From DATKWU01 sp964653685 (GTDB lineage Bacteria > Patescibacteriota > Microgenomatia > PFEM01 > JAHIFH01), in assembly GCA_964653685.1 (NCBI GenBank), contig CAZZHA010000015.1, forward strand, positions 1 to 13,545: a stretch of DNA of 13,545 nt, given 5' to 3'. The position numbers and the translations under genes are program-made. The stretch's first letter is position 1; each line of letters begins with the position of its first letter. The notes beneath the pieces were generated by a model. It had not been told where the DNA came from. It saw only the letters and a program-made list of their open reading frames with translations, and searched no databases. Of this stretch, positions 1-6,660 are shown piece after piece.

Positions 1-586
1 AATGCTTTATTTTAATCTCAGAATAGACATTGTTCACATCCCTTTGACTCATATTGTTTTTCATCTTGGCTGGCTTTACATTCCCTTCGCGACTTTAGTG
101 ATTATTTCTTTTGTTAACGCCTATAATATTACTGATGGCCTTGATGGTTTGGCCGCTGGTTTATTAATGATTTGTCTTTTTTCTTTTTGGATTCTTTCAA
201 CCGCTGTTTTAGACACCACTTTATCAGTTTTTCTTTCGCTTTGGATCGGCGCTTTGATTGCCTTTCTTTATTTCAATATTTATCCAGCCAGAATCTGGCT
301 GGGAGACAGTGGAGCCCTTTCATTTGGCGCCACTTTAGCTGTGGTTGGCCTTTTAATCGGTAAAATTTTTGCCTTGGTGTTTATCGGTGGTTTTTTTGTG
401 GGCGAAGTGGCTTCGAGTTTAATTCAAATTATTTCCATACGGATTTTTAAACGCCGGGTTTTTAGAATTGCTCCTTTTCATCTTTGGCTCCAGGCTCGAG
501 GTTGGGAAGAACCCAAAATCGTGGCCCGAGCTTGGCTGGCTGGTTTGATGTTAGCCATTATTGGTATTTGGTTGGCGGTTATCTAG
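1..586 (+). CDS. mraY: Phospho-N-acetylmuramoyl-pentapeptide-transferase, C-terminal part
   Basis: This membrane enzyme transfers phospho-MurNAc-pentapeptide from its UDP carrier to undecaprenyl phosphate, making lipid I. The window cuts the gene: about 194 residues are visible of a family length near 320-360, so the ATG at base 2 is probably internal. Visible motifs, counted from that Met, are NAYNITDGLDGLA (39-51), the acidic Mg/substrate loop common to MraY/WecA enzymes, and WLGDSG (99-104). Hydrophobic membrane segments separate them. The C-terminal loop reads APFHLWLQARGW (157-168). The family normally has three consecutive histidines there (HHH followed by a Phe/Leu-Glu); only the first is kept here. 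ftsW begins 8 bases after the stop, so the two are probably cotranscribed. The family call is secure; the changed His loop is the only oddity. Confidence 0.95.
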   Translation, partial: MLYFNLRIDIVHIPLTHIVFHLGWLYIPFATLVIISFVNAYNITDGLDGLAAGLLMICLFSFWILSTAVLDTTLSVFLSLWIGALIAFLYFNIYPARIWLGDSGALSFGATLAVVGLLIGKIFALVFIGGFFVGEVASSLIQIISIRIFKRRVFRIAPFHLWLQARGWEEPKIVARAWLAGLMLAIIGIWLAVI

Positions 587-594
587 TTTTGAGT

Positions 595-1707
595 ATGAGA
601 AAATTTAAACCTAGCAAAATTTCCCTTAAGTTATCTCATCAAAAAGCAGATTGGTTTTTGATTATTTTAGTTTTAGGTTTAACCATTTTTGGTTTGTTGA
701 TGATTGCCAATGCTTCGGTGGTGGAAGCTTATCGGGATTTTGGCGACAAGCTTTACTACTTCAAACTTCAACTCCAATGGGCGGGCCTAGGTTTGATTGG
801 TTTTATCTTCGCCAGTTTTTTTAATTACCGAAGATTAAAATCTTTGGCCGTTCCCTTACTGATTGCTAGTTTAATTAGCCTGGGTTTAGTTTTAGTTCCG
901 GGTTTAGGGACAAAAGTGATGGGTGCCCAAAGATGGTTGGTCGTCGGTGCTTTTCGTTTCCAACCAGCTGAACTAGCCAAATTAGCTTTTGTCTTTTATC
1001 TGGCTGCCTTTATGAGTCAGAAGAAAAGCCTTTGGCCTTTTTTGATTCTCTTAACTCTTCTGATTGGCTTGGTTATTCTTGAACCTGATTTAGGAACAGC
1101 CGTAATTATTGCCGCTACTGGTCTGGTGGTTTACTTTGCTTCTGGGGCACCCCTTATTTGGTTAGGTCTTTTAGGAATCTTAGGTTTCTTAGCCGGTTTG
1201 GGTTTAATTTTTTCTTCCGCTTATCGAAAAGAACGCGTTTTAACTTTTCTTGATCCCAGCCGCGATCCCTTAGGCGCCTCCTATCATATTCGTCAAATCC
1301 TTTTGGCTCTTGGTTCAGGCGGTTTGTTTGGTTTAGGTTTGGGTCAGTCACGCCAGAAATATGAATATCTGCCGGCGGCGGCTACCGATTCGATTTTTGC
1401 CATCATGGCTGAAGAAATTGGTTTTGTTGGGGCTTTAGTCATTATTCTTGTCTTTCTGCTTTTAATCTGGCGGGGTTTCAAAATTGCCAAAGAAGCCCCC
1501 GATAAATTCGGCACCCTTTTGGCTACTGGGATTATTTCCTGGATTGGCTTTCAAACCTTAATCAATCTCTCCGCCATTGTTGCTCTCGTCCCTCTGACCG
1601 GTGTGCCCCTGCCTTTCATTTCCTATGGGGGTTCCTCGCTGATTCTGATTATGACGGCCAGTGGTATCCTGGTGAATATTTCTAAACAAAAAGTCGTTAA
1701 GAAATAA
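595..1707 (+). CDS. ftsW: SEDS peptidoglycan glycosyltransferase FtsW
   Basis: A SEDS-family polytopic membrane protein of 370 residues that polymerises lipid II into septal glycan strands with a partner class b PBP (none is in this window). Visible motifs are GAQRWLVVGAFRFQPAELAKL (core positions 110-130), LEPDLGTA (162-169), LPAAATDSIFAIMAEE (259-274) with D265 at the position of the catalytic Asp, and PLTGVPLPFISYGGSS (333-348). The reading frame stays open upstream into mraY, but ATG 595, just after the mraY stop, gives the normal N-terminus before the first membrane segment. An in-frame TTG at 589 is an alternative. No Shine-Dalgarno is seen, so reinitiation after mraY is likely. It is called FtsW rather than RodA because it sits between mraY and murG; a second SEDS gene lies at 9634. 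Confidence 0.92.
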   Translation: MRKFKPSKISLKLSHQKADWFLIILVLGLTIFGLLMIANASVVEAYRDFGDKLYYFKLQLQWAGLGLIGFIFASFFNYRRLKSLAVPLLIASLISLGLVLVPGLGTKVMGAQRWLVVGAFRFQPAELAKLAFVFYLAAFMSQKKSLWPFLILLTLLIGLVILEPDLGTAVIIAATGLVVYFASGAPLIWLGLLGILGFLAGLGLIFSSAYRKERVLTFLDPSRDPLGASYHIRQILLALGSGGLFGLGLGQSRQKYEYLPAAATDSIFAIMAEEIGFVGALVIILVFLLLIWRGFKIAKEAPDKFGTLLATGIISWIGFQTLINLSAIVALVPLTGVPLPFISYGGSSLILIMTASGILVNISKQKVVKK

Positions 1708-1724
1708 GAGAGGAAATTAGAAGT

Positions 1725-2039
1725 CTAACGATTAATAATTTTTTTGATAATCTTTTTTAAAAACGATTCTTTTTGAGAAAAAATTGATTTACCATCACCA
1801 ATCAACTTTGACCAACAAGAAAGAATAATCCATTCGCCTTTTTCATTTTGCTTAGCCACGACTTCAATTCTTTGCTGACCATAACTTTTAAAAAACTTTC
1901 TTGAACCAGGCGTTTTTCCGGGCAGACTGCTATCAGGATGTTGGAAAGTATACCAAGCATCACCTTGGGTAATCTTTCGATTGTAAAGGCGGTTAATGGC
2001 GTGATTCGTAAAAATAGCGTTTAGATAACGTGTTTTCAT
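1725..2039 (-). CDS. Small DUF4258-like protein, function unknown
   Basis: A 104-residue protein encoded against the direction of the cell-wall cluster, convergent with ftsW (17 bases apart) and divergent from murG. It starts with FTNHAINRLYNRKIT (10-24), a His followed by an Arg-x-x-x-Arg pattern, has a basic middle (GSRKFFKSYGQQRIEVVAK, 45-63), then a hydrophobic strand WIILSCW (70-76), and ends in a lysine-rich tail. The HAxxRxxxR beginning followed by short strands resembles the DUF4258 family of small RelE-like folds; this is recognition by eye, not a database result. No antitoxin-like partner is adjacent, so a toxin role is not supported. The ATG at 2037-2039 has no clear Shine-Dalgarno. 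A palindrome at 2065-2079 lies 26 bases upstream and could be an operator. Confidence 0.72.
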   Translation of the reverse strand: MKTRYLNAIFTNHAINRLYNRKITQGDAWYTFQHPDSSLPGKTPGSRKFFKSYGQQRIEVVAKQNEKGEWIILSCWSKLIGDGKSIFSQKESFLKKIIKKIINR

Positions 2040-2048
2040 TATGGTTAA

Positions 2049-2057
2049 TGTTATAAT
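2049..2057 (+). promoter_or_regulatory. Extended -10 promoter for murG
   Basis: TG-T-TATAAT is a perfect extended -10 element. The predicted start is near 2064, about 38 bases before the murG ATG. The -35 region at the expected distance (2029-2034, CGTGTT) is poor, which extended -10 promoters tolerate. It lies just upstream of the divergent small gene's start codon, so the two 5' regions overlap closely. It would let murG-ftsQ-ftsA be transcribed independently of mraY-ftsW. Confidence 0.5.
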
Positions 2058-2064
2058 CTGTTAC

Positions 2065-2079
2065 AGACTATTATAGTCT
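2065..2079. promoter_or_regulatory. 15-bp palindrome between divergent genes (candidate operator)
   Basis: AGACTA-TTA-TAGTCT is a perfect 6-bp inverted repeat around 3 bases. It begins at the predicted murG transcription start and contains a TATAAT on the minus strand (2070-2075), which could be a -10 box for the small divergent gene, although no good minus-strand -35 was found. Position and symmetry fit a repressor site. The core CTATTATAGT recurs at 5284-5293 upstream of ftsZ. Confidence 0.35.
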
Positions 2080-2101
2080 ATTAAAAAAGCAATTTTAATT
2101 G

Positions 2102-3226
2102 ATGAAAAAAAAGAAAATCGTGATTACTGGCGGCCACGTTACTCCGGCTTTAGCTGTTATTGATGAATTAGAAAAAAAACCTTACCAAATTTATTATTTT
2201 GGCCGTCGCTATACTTCTGAAGCCCATAAAGCTTTGCCCATGGAAGCTGTTTTATTAAGAGAAAAAGAGATTACCTACATCCCGATTACCGCCGGTAAAA
2301 TCCAGCGCTATTTTGATCAATATACCCTTTTTTCTTATTTAAAAATTCCTCTAGGCTTTTTCCAAGCCCTGAATTATTTAATCAGGATTAGACCAAATTT
2401 AATCATCTCTTTTGGCGGTTATGTTAGTGTCCCTGTAGTTTTAGCGGGCTGGCTCTTAAAAATCCCGATTCTGACTCACGAACAAACCGCCAGCTATGGT
2501 TTGGCCAGTCGCTTTAATAGTTATTTTGCCAAGAAAATTGCTGTTTCTTGGCCGATCAGCCAAAAATATTTTCCTAAAGAGAAAGTCGTTCTGACCGGTA
2601 ACCCAATTAGGAAAGAAGTTCTTCAGACTAATAAAAAAATCTGGCAGGTTTTTGATTTTGACGAGAAACTGCCTTTAATTTTTATTACCGGTGGCAATCA
2701 GGGTTCGCGGGTAATTAATCAAACAGTCAGTCAACTAGTTAATCAATTGGTTAAAAAATATAATCTTTTTCATCACCTTGGTCCGGTAGGCAGCAAAGGG
2801 ATTCTTAAAGAGTTGGAAAAGGTAAGACAAAAGATACCTCTTCAATTAAGAAATCGTTATCATTCTAAAAAATATCTCGACAGCCAGGAAATGGGGACCT
2901 TTTTAAACAAGGCTGATTTAATTATTGCTCGTTCCGGAGCCAATACGGTTACGGAACTAGCAGCTTTGGGAAAACCCGCTTTATTTATTCCTTTGCCTTT
3001 CGCGGCGACTGACGAACAGACAAAGAATGCTCAGCTTTTAGTCGAAGCCGGAACAGCGGAGGTTCTGCCCCAGGAAAAGTTAAGTCCTAAAAAATTATGG
3101 CAACTAATAGAAAAGATAATGAATTCTCTTGATGATTATCAAAAGAAATCTTCTCAAGCTAAAAAGCTAGTTAAGCTTGATGCTTCCAAAGAAATTGTCA
3201 GGTTGGTTGAGAAGATCATCCAGTGA
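2102..3226 (+). CDS. murG: UDP-GlcNAc:lipid I GlcNAc transferase MurG
   Basis: A GT28-family peripheral membrane enzyme of 374 residues that adds GlcNAc to lipid I, giving lipid II. Visible features from ATG 2102 are the first glycine loop ITGGHVTPALAV (8-19), GGYVSVP (105-111), HEQTASYGLASR (126-137), LTGNPIR (164-170), ITGGNQGSRVIN (195-206) and the UDP-GlcNAc-binding segment ARSGANTVTELAALGKP (276-292), followed by LPFAATDEQTKNA (298-310). The first loop is shorter than the usual GGTGGH, and HEQT replaces the common HEQN. An in-frame TTG lies one codon upstream; ATG is preferred. No Shine-Dalgarno precedes the start. The stop overlaps the ftsQ start (GTGA, 3223-3226), implying translational coupling. 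murC and murB, often found near here, are absent. Confidence 0.95.
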   Translation: MKKKKIVITGGHVTPALAVIDELEKKPYQIYYFGRRYTSEAHKALPMEAVLLREKEITYIPITAGKIQRYFDQYTLFSYLKIPLGFFQALNYLIRIRPNLIISFGGYVSVPVVLAGWLLKIPILTHEQTASYGLASRFNSYFAKKIAVSWPISQKYFPKEKVVLTGNPIRKEVLQTNKKIWQVFDFDEKLPLIFITGGNQGSRVINQTVSQLVNQLVKKYNLFHHLGPVGSKGILKELEKVRQKIPLQLRNRYHSKKYLDSQEMGTFLNKADLIIARSGANTVTELAALGKPALFIPLPFAATDEQTKNAQLLVEAGTAEVLPQEKLSPKKLWQLIEKIMNSLDDYQKKSSQAKKLVKLDASKEIVRLVEKIIQ

Positions 3227-3948
3227 AAACAAAAAAGACAATCATTAAACTCCTAAAATTCTTGCTTATCTTTTTAGGGATAACTTCGTTTATTGTTGGT
3301 CTCTTTTTGGTTCTGAAAAGTGATTTTTTAAAAGTCAATCAGGTTGTTTGCTTTGAGAATCAAAATGCTTGTCAATCAGATTTATGGTTCCAGATTAATG
3401 GTTTGGTTTTAGGTAAGAATCTTGTTTTGCTTTCACCCCAAAAAGTTAAGGAAGAAATTAAGGGAAAATTGACAGAAATTGATGAGATTAAGATTGAGAA
3501 ACATCTGCCGAATAAATTAGTTATTCATTTGACTAAAAGAAGACCTTTAGCCATTATTGAAACCGACAATCACTATTATCAGGTTGATTATCAGGGTTTT
3601 GTCTTGGCTGAGTTTCAACAGCCAACTGATTTACCCCTGATTACCAGCAGTCAATCGGCGATAATGGTTGATAACCATCAGTTCAAATCAACCGGCGTGA
3701 TTAGCAGCCTTAATTGCCTCTATCAGTTACTGATGAAGAATATTGAGGTCCGTCGGCTTGAGATTAATCTTTTTGAAGACTTAACTCTTTTTCTCAAAAA
3801 AGGCCCTCAAGTCTTAATTTCTTCTAAAAAAGGGATTGGTCAACAAGTTGACTCTTTACAATTAATTTTAGAGCGGGCTAAAATAGAGGGTAAACAAATT
3901 AAGGTGATTGATTTACGCTTTGACAAGCCAGTCGTTACCTTTATCTGA
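3223..3948 (+). CDS. ftsQ: Cell division protein FtsQ/DivIB
   Basis: A bitopic division protein of 241 residues linking the cytoplasmic ring to septal wall synthesis. It has a short basic cytoplasmic tail (KTKKTIIK), one membrane segment (about 10-31), a POTRA-like domain (about 35-105: FLKVNQVVCF, INGLVLGKNLVLL, IEKHLPNKLVIHLTKRRPLAII) and a beta domain ending in IDLRFDKPVV (229-238), the typical FtsQ end. The start is a GTG overlapping the murG stop. ftsA follows after 3 bases. Two cysteines (C43 and C50) bracket the start of the POTRA domain, which could form a disulfide outside the membrane; this is speculative. The order murG-ftsQ-ftsA-ftsZ supports the assignment of this weakly conserved family. 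Confidence 0.9.
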   Translation: MKTKKTIIKLLKFLLIFLGITSFIVGLFLVLKSDFLKVNQVVCFENQNACQSDLWFQINGLVLGKNLVLLSPQKVKEEIKGKLTEIDEIKIEKHLPNKLVIHLTKRRPLAIIETDNHYYQVDYQGFVLAEFQQPTDLPLITSSQSAIMVDNHQFKSTGVISSLNCLYQLLMKNIEVRRLEINLFEDLTLFLKKGPQVLISSKKGIGQQVDSLQLILERAKIEGKQIKVIDLRFDKPVVTFI

Positions 3949-3951
3949 CCC

Positions 3952-5274
3952 ATGGCTAAACAAAGAATTATTGCTGGAATTGATGTTGGCTCCTCGAAGA
4001 TCGCTACGATTATCGGTTCAGTTGAAGAGGAAGAAAAACAAATAAAAGTTATCGGTGCCTCAAGCACGCCCTCGCGCGGTATTAGAAAAGGCCAGATTGT
4101 TAATATCGAAGAAGCAGCTGAAGCGGTGGTTGAATCAGTCGAAGCGGCTGAGAGAATGGCTGGTTACAGTTTAACCAGAGCCGTGGTTTCGATTAGCGGT
4201 CCTCATCTGGCTTCTCAAAACTCAAGAGGAGTGGTGGCTGTGGCCGAACCTGAAGGAGAAATTAATGGTGATGACGTTCTTCGGGTCATCGAAGCCGCTA
4301 AAGCTATTTCCTTGCCTTCTTCAAGAGAGGTAATCCATGTTGTTCCCCGCTATTTTACGGTTGACGGTCAGGATGGTATTAAAGATCCGGTTGGGATGTC
4401 TGGCGTGAGGTTGGAAGTCGAAACTCACATTGTCACTGGTTCAACCACGGCGATGAGGAACTTGGCTAAATGTGTTTCCGAAGTTGGCGCCGATGTCCAA
4501 AATTTGGTGGCCGCTGGTTTGTCTTCAGCCGAAGCAATTTTAACCGAAACAGAAAAGGAACTAGGTGTGGTTTTGGTTGATATTGGCGGAGGAGTCACTG
4601 ATGTCGTGGTTTTTATTGAGGGCGCGCCATTTTACACCGTGGTTTTGCCTATTGGCGCCAAAAACGTAACCAATGACTTAGCCATTGGCCTAAGGCTTTC
4701 ACTTGAATCAGCCGAGAAGATCAAAACCTTTTTTTCAGAGAAAGAGAATCAACCCAGAATAAAGAAACTTAAGTCAGAAAAAGATAAAAAGGAAAGAGAT
4801 TCAGAATCAGAAAAAGATGAAGATGAGCTTGATTTAAAAGACTTAGGGATTGTTGAGGAGGTTAAAAAAGTTTCTAAAAAGACTTTAAGCGAGGGGATTA
4901 TTAGACCAAGACTTAACGAAATCTTTACGATGATTGGTTTAGAACTGAAGAAAAGTGGTGCCATTGGCTTAACCCCAGCCGGAGTTGTCATTACCGGTGG
5001 CGGTGCTTTGACCGTTGGTATTAAGGAAGCGGCTAAGCGTAACTTATCAATGCCAGTTAGGATTGGCGTCCCTCAAGGAATCGGTGGTTTAGTTGATGAA
5101 GCTGAAAAAACCGAGTTTGCCACTGGCGTGGGTTTGCTCCATTATGGGGTTAAAAGTGAGATTAGGAGTACGAGCAGCTTTTCTTTGTTGAAAATCGGTA
5201 AAAAGTTAGAAAAAATTCCCTTGAGGGGAGCGGTGGGTAAAGCCACTAATTTAATCAAACAATTTCTGCCCTAG
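3952..5274 (+). CDS. ftsA: Cell division protein FtsA
   Basis: An actin-like ATPase of 440 residues that tethers FtsZ filaments to the membrane and recruits later division proteins. Nucleotide-site motifs are GIDVGSSK (9-16), VDIGGGVTD (209-217) and VVITGGGALTVGI (345-357); the FtsA-specific 1C domain lies at about residues 84-165. The C-terminus, IPLRGAVGKATNLIKQFLP (422-440), fits the amphipathic membrane-targeting helix. A highly charged low-complexity stretch (about 262-310, rich in Lys, Glu, Asp and Ser) sits in subdomain 2B and looks longer than in well-studied FtsA proteins. It starts 3 bases after ftsQ with no Shine-Dalgarno, so coupling to ftsQ is likely. ftsZ follows after 73 bases. 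Confidence 0.96.
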   Translation: MAKQRIIAGIDVGSSKIATIIGSVEEEEKQIKVIGASSTPSRGIRKGQIVNIEEAAEAVVESVEAAERMAGYSLTRAVVSISGPHLASQNSRGVVAVAEPEGEINGDDVLRVIEAAKAISLPSSREVIHVVPRYFTVDGQDGIKDPVGMSGVRLEVETHIVTGSTTAMRNLAKCVSEVGADVQNLVAAGLSSAEAILTETEKELGVVLVDIGGGVTDVVVFIEGAPFYTVVLPIGAKNVTNDLAIGLRLSLESAEKIKTFFSEKENQPRIKKLKSEKDKKERDSESEKDEDELDLKDLGIVEEVKKVSKKTLSEGIIRPRLNEIFTMIGLELKKSGAIGLTPAGVVITGGGALTVGIKEAAKRNLSMPVRIGVPQGIGGLVDEAEKTEFATGVGLLHYGVKSEIRSTSSFSLLKIGKKLEKIPLRGAVGKATNLIKQFLP

Positions 5275-5281
5275 ACAATTG

Positions 5282-5290
5282 TGCTATTAT
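5282..5290 (+). promoter_or_regulatory. Candidate extended -10 promoter for ftsZ
   Basis: TG-C-TATTAT lies in the 73-base gap between ftsA and ftsZ and would start RNA near 5297, about 50 bases before the ftsZ ATG. No good -35 is present. An alternative is TTGTGC (5279-5284) with TATAAG (5303-5308), 18 bases apart. The gap is the longest in the division cluster, which supports extra regulation of ftsZ. No clear Shine-Dalgarno is seen before the ATG; the start context is AAACAATGG. Confidence 0.35.
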
Positions 5291-5347
5291 AGTTAAAGAG
5301 ATTATAAGAAAAAATTTCTTCCTGTTTTTCCTGCCCAGAGATAAACA

Positions 5348-6502
5348 ATGGCGCTTGTTAAACCAGATACAGCCAGCTTTGCCAGAATTAAAGTTTTAGG
5401 GATTGGTGGTGGTGGTGGTAATGCCATCAATACCATGATTGAGGAGGAATCAATCAGAGGGGTTGAGTTTATTGCCATCAATACTGATGCCCAGTCTCTT
5501 CTGGTAAACAAAGCGGAAACGAAAATCCAAATCGGGGAAAAGCTTACTCGGGGTTTAGGGGCCGGAGGTGATCCTGAAGCCGGTCGTCAGGCGGCTGAAG
5601 AATCAAGAGAAAAACTGAAAGAATACATAGCGGATACGGACATGGTTTTTATAGCCGGGGGTGAAGGTGGAGGAACCTGTACTGGGGCGACGCCAATCAT
5701 CGCCGAGATTGCTAGAGAATTAGGGGCTTTAACGATTGCCGTCGTGACCAAACCTTTTGCTTTTGAAGGCACCAGAAGAATGGTGATTGCCGAAGACGGT
5801 ATTGAGAACCTCAAAGACAAAGTTGATACTTTGATTGTCATTCCTAACCAAAGAATTATGGAAGTGATTGACCAAAAAGTTACCTTAGTCGAAGCCTTTA
5901 GGGTGGTTGATGGGGTTCTGGGTCAGGGCGTTCAGGGTATCTCTGACATTATCACCGTGCCTGGATTAATCAACGTTGACTTTGCCGATGTCAAGGCGAT
6001 TATGGGCGATGCCGGTTCTTCTTTACTGGGAATCGGGACGGGTGTGGGCGAAAATCGGGCCCAGGCCGCCGCTCGAGGTGCCATTTCTTCCCGTCTTTTA
6101 GATGTTTCGATTGAGGGCGCTAAGGGAATTCTTTTTAACGTCACCGGGGGTAAAGATTTGACCATGGCCGAGGTTGATGAAGCGGCCAAAATCATTTCCA
6201 CCGCGGCCGACGCTGATGCCAACATTATCTTTGGGGCCGTGATTGATGATAATATGGTCGATCAGATTAAGATTATTGTCATTGCCACTGGTTTTGACGA
6301 AGCTAGACTCCGTCTCGCCAAACTAGCCAGATTAAGAGCTCCCAGAACCGAACCAAGGGGCATTATCAGTGAAAAACCAGAACCAGGAGAAGAAATAAGA
6401 GAACTAGAGGAAGAAGAGTTTGAGAAAGAAGAAAAGCCTAAAGAAGAGGAAGAAGATTATTCTGAATTTGATATTCCTGCTTTCTTGAGGCAGGGAAGAT
6501 AA
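5348..6502 (+). CDS. ftsZ: Cell division GTPase FtsZ
   Basis: The tubulin-like GTPase of 384 residues that forms the division ring. Visible motifs are LGIGGGGGNAINTM (17-30), NTDAQSL (45-51), the tubulin signature loop GEGGGTCTGATP (105-116), VTKPFAFEGTRR (residues 133-144), NVDFADVKAIM and the GTPase-activating T7-type segment before it (about 207-221). A short, highly acidic linker (about 335-372) leads to the conserved tail FDIPAFLRQGR (374-384), which binds FtsA. The signature loop normally reads GMGGGTGTGA; here Met is Glu (106) and the glycine between the threonines is Cys111 (TGT at 5678-5680). The change may be real or a sequencing error. It is the last gene of the division cluster; the following 171 bases are the ileS leader. 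No terminator is seen directly after the stop. Confidence 0.97.
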   Translation: MALVKPDTASFARIKVLGIGGGGGNAINTMIEEESIRGVEFIAINTDAQSLLVNKAETKIQIGEKLTRGLGAGGDPEAGRQAAEESREKLKEYIADTDMVFIAGGEGGGTCTGATPIIAEIARELGALTIAVVTKPFAFEGTRRMVIAEDGIENLKDKVDTLIVIPNQRIMEVIDQKVTLVEAFRVVDGVLGQGVQGISDIITVPGLINVDFADVKAIMGDAGSSLLGIGTGVGENRAQAAARGAISSRLLDVSIEGAKGILFNVTGGKDLTMAEVDEAAKIISTAADADANIIFGAVIDDNMVDQIKIIVIATGFDEARLRLAKLARLRAPRTEPRGIISEKPEPGEEIRELEEEEFEKEEKPKEEEEDYSEFDIPAFLRQGR

Positions 6503-6508
6503 CCGTTC

Positions 6509-6537
6509 TTGTGGTTTAAAAAATTATTTGTTAGAAT
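6509..6537 (+). promoter_or_regulatory. Promoter of the ileS leader transcript
   Basis: TTGTGG (6509-6514), a 17-base spacer, and TAGAAT (6532-6537), with TG at 6529-6530 making an extended -10. The predicted start is at about 6544, only one or two bases before the leader-peptide ATG at 6546, so the RNA would be almost leaderless. The promoter begins 7 bases after the ftsZ stop and would give ileS-rodA a unit of their own. Confidence 0.6.
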
Positions 6538-6545
6538 AAATCCTA

Positions 6546-6602
6546 ATGGAAAAATTAATTAATAAAATCAAACAGTTTGTTGGCATTATTATTGGCAAGT
6601 AG
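6546..6602 (+). CDS. Isoleucine-rich leader peptide of ileS
   Basis: A short open frame of 18 codons reads MEKLINKIKQFVGIIIGK and then TAG. Five of 18 residues are Ile, with three successive ATT codons at 6585-6593 close to the stop. It lies just downstream of a good promoter and directly before an 11-bp hairpin and a Rho-independent terminator, and the first gene behind the terminator encodes isoleucyl-tRNA synthetase. This is the layout of peptide-sensing attenuators such as those of his, trp and ilv operons. The inferred role is that low Ile-tRNA charging slows the ribosome on the Ile run and changes folding downstream. The stop codon overlaps the 5' arm of the first hairpin, as expected if the ribosome controls its folding. 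There is no Shine-Dalgarno; translation would start almost at the 5' end of the RNA. Expression has not been shown. Confidence 0.62.
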   Translation: MEKLINKIKQFVGIIIGK

Positions 6603-6628
6603 AAGCTGTGGTAAGAGCCATAGCTTCT
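6601..6628 (+). promoter_or_regulatory. Attenuator hairpin 1 in the ileS leader
   Basis: Arms AGAAGCTGTGG (6601-6611) and CCATAGCTTCT (6618-6628) form 11 continuous base pairs, one of them G-U, around a six-base loop TAAGAG. The 5' arm starts inside the leader-peptide stop codon, so a ribosome at the stop would cover it and a ribosome held on the Ile codons would largely free it. It ends exactly where the extended terminator stem begins. No convincing antiterminator pairing between this hairpin and the terminator arms was found, so the switching rule is unclear. Confidence 0.6.
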
Positions 6629-6660
6629 GAAGTCGTCCTTAAAAACAAGGACGATTTTTT
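6629..6660 (+). terminator. Rho-independent terminator (attenuator) before ileS
   Basis: TCGTCCTT (6633-6640) and AAGGACGA (6647-6654) form a perfect 8-bp stem with loop AAAAAC, followed by six T (6655-6660). G-U and A-U pairs can lengthen the stem down to 6629 using the T run. It ends 13 bases before the ileS ATG, so it is not the end of ftsZ in any ordinary sense; it is placed to stop leader RNA before ileS. Confidence 0.85.

Noticed and set aside
484..594. An in-frame 37-codon extension of ftsW beginning inside mraY
   Set aside because: It overlaps the conserved end of mraY in another frame and has no SEDS-like sequence; ATG 595 gives the normal start.
1725..2039. Toxin-antitoxin module
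   Set aside because: The protein is only loosely RelE/DUF4258-like and no partner gene is next to it.
1717..2080. AGTCTA copies on both sides of the small minus-strand gene as target-site duplication
   Set aside because: The match is six bases and lies within short palindromes, so it is too weak to claim insertion.
4749..4991. Minus-strand frames inside ftsA, ftsZ and ileS
   Set aside because: They are antisense to strongly conserved coding sequence and have composition expected of shadow frames.
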